Positions 26,154-33,019 of a DNA stretch of 64,000 nucleotides are shown piece after piece. The notes under the pieces were generated by a model. That model was given only the letters and a program-made list of their open reading frames with translations, searched no databases and was not told the origin of the DNA. This DNA comes from Salinirubellus salinus (lineage in GTDB: Archaea; Halobacteriota; Halobacteria; Halobacteriales; Haloarculaceae), in the NCBI RefSeq assembly GCF_025231485.1, contig NZ_CP104003.1:3224001-3288000 (forward strand). The letters run 5' to 3'. Position numbers and translations under genes: made by a program. Each line of letters starts with the position of its first letter. The first letter of the stretch is position 1.

Positions 26154-26465
26154 ATGCTGGGCATCGAGCCGTCGTGGCTACTCGCGGGGTTGGTGGTCGT
26201 CCACCTCCTGACGCTGGGGTACGCGTACTGGCGTCGTTCGGAGGCCGAAGGAGCGACGGGGACCCGTCACGAGGCGCTCGAGGCCCTCGACTCGCCGGCA
26301 CCCGAGGTCGAGTTCGACGACGACACGCCCACCGTCGACTGCGAGGTGTGTGGCGCGGAGAACGCCGCCGAGTACGCGTTCTGTCGCGGCTGTGCGAGCG
26401 AACTCCCCGGCGGCCCGGCCGGAGACGAGGCCCCCACCGCGGCGTTCGGCTCCGGGTCTGTCTGA
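26154..26465 (+). CDS. Membrane-anchored zinc-ribbon protein
   Basis: A 103-residue protein. Residues 8-27 (WLLAGLVVVHLLTLGYAYW) form one membrane helix; a charged linker follows, then a double CxxC zinc ribbon CEVCGAENAAEYAFCRGC at about 63-80 and a short tail. The ribbon should face the cytoplasm. Haloarchaea have many such small proteins of unknown role. A 17-bp palindrome ends one base before its ATG. Confidence 0.75.
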   Translation: MLGIEPSWLLAGLVVVHLLTLGYAYWRRSEAEGATGTRHEALEALDSPAPEVEFDDDTPTVDCEVCGAENAAEYAFCRGCASELPGGPAGDEAPTAAFGSGSV

Positions 26466-26515
26466 GCGCCGAGTCGGGGCGAACCGCTATGGCCCCTCGG
26501 TCACCAGCGTCCGGT

Positions 26516-26974
26516 ATGCCGGAGATTCGCCTCACCGAGGAGCAACTCGAACGCCTCGAGGCCGTGACCGCCGACGTCGAGGCGGCCTACGTCGGCCGCT
26601 ACGGCCGGGCCACCCCCACCGACGCCATCGACTACCTGCTCGACACCTACACCCCACCGAGCGCCACCGTCGAGGCCGACGCCGCGCCCCCGTCGAACGG
26701 CGACTCGGCGGACGGGGGAGCCGACGAGACGGACGAGGCGGAGGAGACGGAGGCCGACACGGGGGCGACCGAGTCGGCCTCGACCGGCGGGTCCGGGTCG
26801 GGTGGTGGCGGCTCGCCGCTCACGGCGGCCGCGGCGCTCCTCGAGGAGAACGACGACGTCTGGCGGAAGTCCGGCGGTGACGCCCCCTACGAGGTCGACC
26901 TCCCGGACGGGACGACGGAGGCCGTCCGGACCAAGGGTGACGTGAAACGGCTCCTGTTCAAGCACTATCGTTGA
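26516..26974 (+). CDS. Haloarchaeal protein with N- and C-terminal small domains, unknown function
   Basis: A 152-residue protein. The N-terminal 45 residues (PEIRLTEEQLERLEAVTADV, YVGRYGRATPTDAIDYLLDTY) are helical. A disordered Asp/Glu/Thr/Gly stretch (about 50-105) follows. The C-terminal 45 residues (LLEENDDVWRKSGGDAPYEV then RTKGDVKRLLFKHYR) form a second small conserved-looking domain. No known family is assigned. The layout of two ordered ends with a flexible acidic middle suits a linker between partners. It starts 50 bases after the zinc-ribbon gene. Confidence 0.6.
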   Translation: MPEIRLTEEQLERLEAVTADVEAAYVGRYGRATPTDAIDYLLDTYTPPSATVEADAAPPSNGDSADGGADETDEAEETEADTGATESASTGGSGSGGGGSPLTAAAALLEENDDVWRKSGGDAPYEVDLPDGTTEAVRTKGDVKRLLFKHYR

Positions 26975-26988
26975 GCCCGCCCCCCGGC

Positions 26989-28080
26989 TCAGTTCATCCC
27001 TTCGGTGCCGATGTCCGGGTTCGCCTCGTAGAACGAGACGAGGCTCTCCGCGTACTCCGAGAAGTGCGGACACTCGATGCCCGACCCTTCGAGGTCCTCG
27101 ACGGCGTTCGTGCAGTCGAACGACGCCGGCCACGTCTGGTACTCCAGCCCCCCGCTCTTGAGCAGGTCTGACTCGCCCAGCAGGGGCGTCAGCGACCCGC
27201 GAAGCCCCTCCACGAGGCGCTTCGGGTACGGCAGGACGATGGTGCGGTCCTTCCCCGCCGCTTCGCCCAGTAGCCTCACCATCTCGGTCGTCGACGGGGG
27301 GTCCGGGTCCGCGAGGTGGTACGTCTTCCCCTCGCTCTCGTCGATGCCCGAGAGGTAGCCGATGGCGTCGACGATGTAGTCGCTCGGGACGACGTTGAAC
27401 TCCGCCGCCGAGGCGCCGCGCGGCACCGGGACGACGGCGGTGTTCCCCTGGTCGACCAGCCCCTCCACGAACGCGTAGATGCCGTCGTACTTCTGGGTCT
27501 CGCCGGTCTCCGAGTCGCCGACGGCGACCCCCGGTCGGTAGATGGTCGTCGAGACCTCGTCCATCCGCTCGCGCACGGCCACCTCCGCCATGTGCTTCGT
27601 GGACTCGTAGTAGTTGAAGAACGTCTGTCCCTCCTGGAGCATCGATTCCTCGAAACGGCCCTCGTAGTCGCCCGCGACGACCACGGTGGAGACGTAGTGG
27701 TAGCGCTCGACGCCGGCGGCGACGGCGAACTCGGTGACGTTGCGCGTCCCCTCGATGTTGACGGCCTTCCCCGGCGCCCGGTCCATCGTCAGGTCGTAGA
27801 TGGCCGCGAGGTGGTAGACGTGGGCGGTGTCGGCGACGACGTCGTCGTACGCGTCGCCGAGGCCGAGGTCGGTCTCGGTGATGTCTCCCTCGACGAGGTC
27901 GATGCGGCCGTCGGTCCCGTGGTCGGCCTCGATGGTCGCGGCACGCTCCTCCGCCTCGGCGCGGAACTTCGACTGGACCAGACAGGTGACGGTGGTCTCC
28001 TGGTCGTGTCTGTCGAGCAGTCGCTTCACGAGCGCCGACCCGAGGAAGCCCGGAAATCCGGTCAGGAATACGGCTGGCAT
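26989..28080 (-). CDS. Extended SDR family NAD(P)-dependent reductase
   Basis: A 363-residue extended short-chain dehydrogenase. The NAD(P) motif TGFPGFLG (8-15) is that of fatty-acyl-CoA-reductase-like and dihydroflavonol-like members; the active site is YYESTKHMAE (Tyr/Lys) with Ser in YVSTVVV. The C-terminal 150 residues bind the substrate (GKTYHLADPDPPSTTEM). Likely role is reduction of an acyl or sugar carbonyl, but the substrate cannot be read. It starts at ATG 28080 and converges on the gene ending 26974, with 14 bases between. Confidence 0.8.
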   Translation of the reverse strand: MPAVFLTGFPGFLGSALVKRLLDRHDQETTVTCLVQSKFRAEAEERAATIEADHGTDGRIDLVEGDITETDLGLGDAYDDVVADTAHVYHLAAIYDLTMDRAPGKAVNIEGTRNVTEFAVAAGVERYHYVSTVVVAGDYEGRFEESMLQEGQTFFNYYESTKHMAEVAVRERMDEVSTTIYRPGVAVGDSETGETQKYDGIYAFVEGLVDQGNTAVVPVPRGASAAEFNVVPSDYIVDAIGYLSGIDESEGKTYHLADPDPPSTTEMVRLLGEAAGKDRTIVLPYPKRLVEGLRGSLTPLLGESDLLKSGGLEYQTWPASFDCTNAVEDLEGSGIECPHFSEYAESLVSFYEANPDIGTEGMN

Positions 28081-28190
28081 GGACTGGCACGGGCGGTCGG
28101 CGAACAAGAAAGTTCCCCCGTCGCGCACGGGTGGGTTCAAGTCGGCACGGACATCGCGCCCCGTCGACTCACGTCGGGGGTGGGCCGTGT

Positions 28191-28409
28191 TCAGTCCTCG
28201 CGCTCCCCGCCGACGGGACTCCCCTCGGCGAGGTGGTGTGTCAGCCACCCCATCCCCGTCTCGTCGTCCAGCTCCGCCCCGTCCAGCTGGTCGATGAACT
28301 CCTCGGAGGCGACGACGGTCGCGTAGAGGTCACAGACGAGCTGTTTCAGGAGCTCCGGGTCGTCGGGCAGGTCCGCGGGGTCGAGTTCGGCCGGCAGGTC
28401 GTCGGTCAT
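28191..28409 (-). CDS. Small acidic protein, unknown
   Basis: A 72-residue, strongly acidic protein (MTDDLPAELDPADLPDDPE). The central helix LLKQLVCDLYATVVASEEFI contains the single Cys. It ends GSPVGGERED. No family is recognised. It lies 110 bases upstream of the SDR gene on the same strand. Confidence 0.55.
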   Translation of the reverse strand: MTDDLPAELDPADLPDDPELLKQLVCDLYATVVASEEFIDQLDGAELDDETGMGWLTHHLAEGSPVGGERED

Positions 28410-28733
28410 GGTCGGACGTGGGGGAGGGAGCGGCAAAAGCGTTGGCGAGGACCGGCCGGCGGCCGCTGAGCCGGTCGCCCCGCGAGCGGCGAGTCTCGTC
28501 GGGGAAGTGTCGACTCGAATTGATACGCACGGGGAGAGTGGACGATCACAGATTCGCGGTTCACAGCCGTCGGGAGCTCACAGACACGACGTTCCGGTCA
28601 CGTGGGCGCCTCTCGAGACGGGTGAAATCACGCCGGACTGACACGGGCTTATTTGCGTACGTGGCCCCAACGACCGGGCTGTTCGAATGAATCCACCAGG
28701 GAAGCCCGGTTCGACGGCGGAGGGCCCGACCCC
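28410..28733. other. Intergenic region upstream of the PAS histidine kinase
   Basis: These 324 bases separate two divergent genes. I see a TATA-like CTTATTTG at 28648-28655, which would place a kinase transcript start near 28678, and GGAGG at 28719 before the GTG at 28734. The remainder contains no supported gene; a TTG at 28653 would extend the kinase by 27 unconvincing residues. Confidence 0.4.
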
Positions 28734-30203
28734 GTGACAGGGGCCGAGCGAGCGATCACCAGTCCGTCGTCGTTCAGGCGAGCGGTCGAGGCGGCCGGAC
28801 ACGCCATCTTCTTCGCGGACGCCTCTGGCGAGATCGTCTACGTCAACCCGGCGTTCGAGGAGATGACCGGGTACCCTGCCGAGGAGGCGATCGGTCGAAC
28901 CCCGGCGATACTCAACTCCGGCCACCACGACCCGGAGTACTTCGAGCGGCTCTGGGAGACGATAGCGAGCGGCGACGTCTGGGAGGAGGAGGTCGTCAAC
29001 CGTCGGCGCGACGGGGAGACGTACCTCGCCAACCAGACCATCGCGCCGGTCGCAGACCGAGAGGACGGGACTATCTCTCACTTCGTCGCGATCCAGACGG
29101 ACGTCACGACGCAGCGGGAGTACCGGCGGGAGATACGACGGCAACAGGACCTCTCGACGCGGACCGAGGCGAAGGCGAACGTGGGGGGCTGGGAGCTGAA
29201 CCCGGAGACGGATACCCTTCGCTGGACGGCCGGGACACGCCGGCTCCACCAGGTGGAGTCGGCGTACGAGCCGACGGTCGACGACGCCCTCGAGTTCTAC
29301 CACCCCGACGACCGTGGGCGCATCGAGAACGCCGTGACCGAAGCGCTGGAGTGGAACCTCCCCTACGACGTGGAAGCACGTCTCGTCACGGCGGAGGGGA
29401 GTACCAGAGTCGTCCGCACGACGGGAACGCCGGTCGCCCCCGACGACGGCGGCACGCTGCTGCGGGGAACGATCACGGACATCACGGACGAACAGACGCG
29501 CCAGCAGCAGTTGATGGTGTTCAACCGGATCCTCCGACACAACCTCCGCAACGAACTCAACGTCGTGCTGGGTCACGCCGGCCTGCTTCGGGATTCGTTC
29601 GGCGCGAGCGACGCATCCGTCACACTCTCACGGACCGAGGCGCTGGACGCCCTCGAGGATATCGAGGCGGCGGCCGACGGCCTCCTGAGCACCGCCGAGC
29701 GCGCGCGAGAGTTCGACCGCGTCTACCGACAGCTCCACGACACCACGCCGGTCGAGATACGCCCACTCGCCGACGCCGTCGCCGCACAGCATCGAGCGGT
29801 GACGCCGGCCGCGACCGTTCGAGTCGAGGGGCTCGAGCCGGTCCTGCTCGGTAACTCCGATGCCCTCCGGCTCGTGCTCGAGGAACTCGTCGAGAACGCG
29901 GTCGAACACACCGACGAGGAGGCTCCGACCGTCACTGTCCGACTCCGTGAGACGGCAGACGGGTCGCTCCAGATCTCCATCGCCGACCACGGACGTGGCC
30001 TCCCCGAGCTAGAGCGGCAGGTGCTCACGGAGGGGGAAGAGAGCCAGCTCAAGCACGGGCGCGGCATCGGGTTGTGGGTGGTCAAGTGGCTCCTGACCCC
30101 ACTCGGCGGGTCCCTCGAGATGACGGAGAACGAGCCGAAAGGGACCGTGGTCAGAGTGACGTTCCCCCCATCGCGGTGGACGTCGAGTAGCGACGCAGCG
30201 TAG
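28734..30203 (+). CDS. Cytoplasmic PAS-domain sensor histidine kinase
   Basis: A 489-residue soluble kinase. A first PAS domain (about 15-125: AGHAIFFADASGEIVYVN, then GYPAEEAIGRTP) and a second PAS/PAC-like region (about 140-260) precede the dimerisation box ILRHNLRNELNVVLGH, whose His is the phospho-acceptor, and an ATPase domain with N box LEELVENAVEH, G1 DHGRGLP and G2 GRGIGLWVVKWL. There are no membrane helices, so it senses an intracellular signal such as redox or light via PAS. No response regulator is adjacent. The start GTG 28734 is chosen because of GGAGG upstream. Confidence 0.85.
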   Translation: MTGAERAITSPSSFRRAVEAAGHAIFFADASGEIVYVNPAFEEMTGYPAEEAIGRTPAILNSGHHDPEYFERLWETIASGDVWEEEVVNRRRDGETYLANQTIAPVADREDGTISHFVAIQTDVTTQREYRREIRRQQDLSTRTEAKANVGGWELNPETDTLRWTAGTRRLHQVESAYEPTVDDALEFYHPDDRGRIENAVTEALEWNLPYDVEARLVTAEGSTRVVRTTGTPVAPDDGGTLLRGTITDITDEQTRQQQLMVFNRILRHNLRNELNVVLGHAGLLRDSFGASDASVTLSRTEALDALEDIEAAADGLLSTAERAREFDRVYRQLHDTTPVEIRPLADAVAAQHRAVTPAATVRVEGLEPVLLGNSDALRLVLEELVENAVEHTDEEAPTVTVRLRETADGSLQISIADHGRGLPELERQVLTEGEESQLKHGRGIGLWVVKWLLTPLGGSLEMTENEPKGTVVRVTFPPSRWTSSSDAA

Positions 30204-30259
30204 TGGGAACAGCCGCTCAATTCCCCCGACTCTCAGTTCGCAGTCGCTCGGGATCTGCA

Positions 30260-30368
30260 TGGGCCCTGCCGGATTTGAACCAGCGATCACCCGGTGTCCC
30301 ACAGTCCCGAAAAATGTCGGGAAACTGATATGAGCCGGGGGCTTTGAACCAGACTAAGCTAAGGGCCC
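30260..30368 (-). tRNA. tRNA with CAU anticodon (Met elongator or Ile2), intron-containing
   Basis: A 109-base gene folding to a complete tRNA after removal of 33 bases. Acceptor GGGCCCU/AGGGCCC, D stem GCUU/AAGC, anticodon stem CCCGG/CCGGG with loop CUCAUAA, T stem GCUGG/CCGGC with loop UUCAAAU, and discriminator A. CCA is not encoded. The anticodon CAU fits elongator Met; it also fits the Ile2 tRNA whose C34 becomes agmatidine, and the GGGCCC acceptor leans toward Ile. I cannot decide. It is not typical of the initiator. Confidence 0.85.
30296..30328 (-). other. BHB-type intron of the CAU tRNA
   Basis: A 33-base intron between positions 37 and 38. Exon CUCA pairs with intron UGGG as the four-base central helix; the bulges are UA|U and AC|A, a canonical bulge-helix-bulge for the archaeal splicing endonuclease. 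The intron itself forms a hairpin CAGU..CCCG / CGGG..ACUG. Confidence 0.8.
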
Positions 30369-30390
30369 TGTGTACCGAACTGCCCGGCCC

Positions 30391-30400
30391 GGATTATTGA
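30391..30400 (-). promoter_or_regulatory. tRNA TATA box overlapping an endonuclease stop codon
   Basis: TCAATAATCC on the minus strand, about 25-32 bases before the tRNA 5' end. The TAA inside it (30394-30396) is the stop codon of the upstream endonuclease-like gene. Confidence 0.6.
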
Positions 30401-31155
30401 ACCTGTCGGGTTAACGCATCACCTCGCCCGCCCAGTGTCTGTTCCAATTCTTCCACGCTCCGGACCACCACACACTCCTTGCCGGTCCGGTCGTAGAGCG
30501 CCAGTTTTCGCTCGAACTGCTCGGCGTTGGGGCGCTCGCCGGAGGCGTACCCGTTCACCTCCACCCAGAGGTCCCGGTCCGCGAGGTAGAAATCACCGTA
30601 CCAGTTGTTCTCTCCGAGCGGCGGGTGGACCTCGTACTCGATGCCGTTCTGGTGTAGATACATCGCGACGGCCAGTTCGTGCCGACTGTCGAGTCTCGCA
30701 CCTCCGGGTCCCATCGTGGACGTTCCGTGTCGCTCTCCGGGGCTGATTCCGCTCGCCTCACACGCCTCGCGCCACGACCCGAAGTGCTTCTTCACGCTAC
30801 TGCTAGCGTACTCGCCGTACTCGTCGTACTGTCGCATCGTCAGGTGGTCGGTACTCACCCGTTCGTGAACGGACTGCACGTCCACCACCATCGCATCCCG
30901 CTCGGCCTCGCCGTACTCCCCCACCTGCATCCCGTCCGGCGTCACCCCGGCCTCCCGGAGCACCTCGGACCAGCTGGAGTCGATTACGCTGTACATCCGC
31001 TCGAGACAGGGAAATCGGTCGTCAGCCTGCGCGTCTCGTGTGGTCGGTGGCTGGCCCATCTCCTCGGCGAGCATCTGTAGTGATGCGACCAACTCCTCGT
31101 GCGTGTACCCCTCGTACTCTGTTTCAGTGTGCTGGTTTCCGTGGAACTCGCCCAT
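30394..31155 (-). CDS. Homing-endonuclease-like protein with two associated repeats and a PD-(D/E)XK-type nuclease domain
   Basis: A 253-residue protein. Residues about 18-71 and 86-137 are two copies of the homing-endonuclease-associated repeat (each ending in a W-E-A-G pattern: SSWSEVLREAG and FGSWREACEASG), helical DNA-binding units. Residues 157-240 look like an Vsr/EDxHD-type PD-(D/E)XK nuclease: Glu160, Asp188 in WYGDFYL, Glu199 in WVEVNGY. GC is lower than its neighbours (for example CATCTGTAGTGATGCGACC), suggesting transfer. It ends 25 bases upstream of an intron-bearing tRNA, and its stop codon lies in that tRNA's TATA box. I start at ATG 31155; the frame is open to 31332. Confidence 0.75.
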   Translation of the reverse strand: MGEFHGNQHTETEYEGYTHEELVASLQMLAEEMGQPPTTRDAQADDRFPCLERMYSVIDSSWSEVLREAGVTPDGMQVGEYGEAERDAMVVDVQSVHERVSTDHLTMRQYDEYGEYASSSVKKHFGSWREACEASGISPGERHGTSTMGPGGARLDSRHELAVAMYLHQNGIEYEVHPPLGENNWYGDFYLADRDLWVEVNGYASGERPNAEQFERKLALYDRTGKECVVVRSVEELEQTLGGRGDALTRQVQ

Positions 31156-31371
31156 GCGACCTCTCACTCCGACGTCGCACTTCAACGCTCGCCGCCCCCT
31201 CGGTGAAAGTAGAACGGCCGAGATGGTCGCTCGCCCTCGAGCGACGGTTCCCCCGGTCGGCGTGTGGACGGCCCCGTCAGAACTATCACTCGAAACGCAC
31301 TTTCTCACGGTCTTGTAATCATCGCACCTCACTATCCCCGTGCTCGCCGTCTCTGTCGCCGTGAACCGACG

Positions 31372-31770
31372 ATGACAGGCTACGCGATCGTACTGGCGTC
31401 CGGAAAGTTCGAACGACTACAGGCAGTGAGCAACATCGCGTCCATCGCGGCGGCGTCCGACATCCCCGTCGACGTGTTCGCCACGATGGACGGACTGGAG
31501 GCCTTCGACCGCGACGTGGTCGCGGGGATGGACTTCGAGATGAGCGCCGTGGGCCGCGCGATGCTGGAGGCCGAGCACATGAACATGTCGCTGTTCAGTG
31601 AGAACCTCGCCCGCGCGAAGGACCTCGGCCCCATCCACGTCTACGCGTGTGAGCTCTCGATGGACGCCCTCGACAAGGACCTCGACGACTACGTCGACGT
31701 GTTCGACGACGTCCTCGGCGTCTCCGGGTTCCTGACCCACGCCGCCGACAAGCAGGTGATGTTCGTCTGA
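31372..31770 (+). CDS. DsrE/F-like family protein
   Basis: A 132-residue protein of the DsrE-like fold, used for sulfur relay or, in single-subunit archaeal members, unknown sulfur handling. Landmarks: YAIVLASGKFERLQAVSNIA, DIPVDVFATMDGLEAF and HVYACELSMDALDKDLDDY, where the Cys is at the place of the persulfide cysteine of DsrE proteins. It has no membrane segments. It is first of a three-gene set with a TusA-like and a DUF1641-type gene. I start at ATG 31372, not the GTG at 31264 that begins the open frame. Confidence 0.8.
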   Translation: MTGYAIVLASGKFERLQAVSNIASIAAASDIPVDVFATMDGLEAFDRDVVAGMDFEMSAVGRAMLEAEHMNMSLFSENLARAKDLGPIHVYACELSMDALDKDLDDYVDVFDDVLGVSGFLTHAADKQVMFV

Positions 31771-31830
31771 CCCTGCGCTGCGGCCAGTCCTGTAGCAGCG
31801 TATCACGACCACAGAACCCAACACGAGACA

Positions 31831-32073
31831 ATGAGCACGGAGATCAACCCTGACGTGACGATCGACGCCCGCGGCGCGACCTGCCCCGGGCCCCTGATGG
31901 ACCTCATCGGCGAGATAAAACACGCGGACGTCGGCACCGTCTTCGAACTCCAGACGAGCGACAGCTCCTCCAGCCACGACGTCCCCGAGTGGGTCGAGAA
32001 GGCCGGTCACGACCTCCTCGGCGTCGAGGAACACGACGACTACTGGAGCGTCTTCGTCGAGACGACGAAGTGA
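31831..32073 (+). CDS. tusA: TusA-family sulfur carrier protein
   Basis: An 80-residue SirA/TusA fold protein. The motif DARGATCPGPLMDLI carries the Cys-Pro-x-Pro where persulfide sulfur is held. The second strand (FELQTSDSSSSHDVPEWV) and the helix AGHDLLGVEE complete the fold. TusA-like proteins hand sulfur to tRNA thiolation, molybdenum cofactor or sulfur-oxidation enzymes. It lies 60 bases after the DsrE-like gene; the pair is a common sulfur-relay unit. Confidence 0.85.
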   Translation: MSTEINPDVTIDARGATCPGPLMDLIGEIKHADVGTVFELQTSDSSSSHDVPEWVEKAGHDLLGVEEHDDYWSVFVETTK

Positions 32074-32153
32074 ACGACCTCACGGCTCGCGGGCGGTCGA
32101 CGCCACGCGAACAGAGCGGCCCGTTTTAGGAGGTACGGCCCACACCGGAGGCC

Positions 32154-32756
32154 ATGGACGACGCGGACGACCCCACGCCAGAGGACGCCCGTCGTGCCCT
32201 CGACCGGGCCATCGAGGAGCGCCCCGCCGAGGTCGTCGCCTTCGTGGAGCGACTCGACCGGGCCAACGACGTACTCGACGGTACACGCCGGTCGACCGAC
32301 CGCGAGCGCCGTCCGCGGCGCACGCCCGCCGAGGAACTCCTCGACGGGTTCGCCGAGACCACCTCCGCCCTGTTCGGTGCCGGGACGGGTACCGAGAACC
32401 CCGCCGCCCTCGCGACACTCGCCACCGCCGTCGGCACGAACGCCGGCGACATGGAGCGTGCGCTCCGGAAACTCGCGGCGCTCGAACGCGATGGCACCCT
32501 CCGGGACCTCGCCGAGGCGGGCGAGACCCTCCGGCAGTTCGAGACCGAACTCGGCGAGGAGACGGCCGACCTGCTCGAGGACCCGACCACGGCGGGCGAG
32601 GTGGGGCGGATGCTCCGGGCGCTCGAGGCGGCCGAGGCGGCCCCGGAGACCCGACTCGGCCTCGTCGGGTTCGCCCGTGAGCTCCGCGACGAGGAGGTCC
32701 AGCGGGGGATGGGGTACCTGGTGGCGCTGGCGCGGGAACTGGGGCGGGAGGAGTAG
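32154..32756 (+). CDS. DUF1641-domain protein
   Basis: A 200-residue acidic helical protein. The central region (LATLATAVGTNAGDMERALR, LGEETADLLEDPTTAGEVGRML) and the end (LVGFARELRDEEVQRGMGYLV) match the DUF1641 pattern. This family accompanies sulfide:quinone reductases, formate dehydrogenases and DsrE/TusA genes, and may be an accessory subunit. It follows tusA by 80 bases. No transmembrane helices or Cys are present. Confidence 0.75.
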   Translation: MDDADDPTPEDARRALDRAIEERPAEVVAFVERLDRANDVLDGTRRSTDRERRPRRTPAEELLDGFAETTSALFGAGTGTENPAALATLATAVGTNAGDMERALRKLAALERDGTLRDLAEAGETLRQFETELGEETADLLEDPTTAGEVGRMLRALEAAEAAPETRLGLVGFARELRDEEVQRGMGYLVALARELGREE

Positions 32757-32800
32757 CGGTCGCTCGCAGCCGAGACTGCTCGCAGAAGGTATCCGCGGGA

Positions 32801-32906
32801 CGCCACCTCCAGGGCTCGAACCTGGGACCACCTCGTCTCTGCGGCCGACAGCGCGAGACTGCGCGGCCGTAACAGCGAGGTGCTCTACCAACTGAGCTAA
32901 GGCGGC
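32801..32906 (-). tRNA. tRNA-Asn (GUU), intron-containing
   Basis: A 106-base gene folding to a 73-base tRNA after removing 33 bases. Acceptor GCCGCCU/AGGUGGC, D stem GCUC/GAGC, anticodon stem CCUCG/CGAGG with loop CUGUUAA, T stem CCAGG/CCUGG with loop UUCGAGC, discriminator G as expected for archaeal Asn tRNA. CCA is not encoded; the CCA-adding enzyme gene lies about 110 bases away, divergent. Confidence 0.9.
32837..32869 (-). other. BHB-type intron of tRNA-Asn
   Basis: A 33-base intron between positions 37 and 38. Exon CUGU pairs with intron GCAG; bulges UA|C and AG|A give a canonical bulge-helix-bulge. The intron body forms a stem GGCCG/CGGCC. Confidence 0.8.
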
Positions 32907-33019
32907 TTACACTCCACCGTAGTCGGATTGATTTCATAGGGCTTTCGCTTCCGCGTCGGCGTGTCACTCCCCCACCAGCCATCGACACGCTTTCACGCCA
33001 CTCCCCCGAATCGCCGGCG

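Noticed and set aside
28653-28733. TTG-started extension of the PAS kinase
   Set aside because: A TATA-like sequence overlaps the TTG, and GGAGG stands before the GTG at 28734, so the longer start is unlikely.
30394-31332. Longer endonuclease frame starting at 31332
   Set aside because: The added 59 residues (Arg/Gly/Ser-rich) do not look like the family; the ATG at 31155 gives a compact protein.
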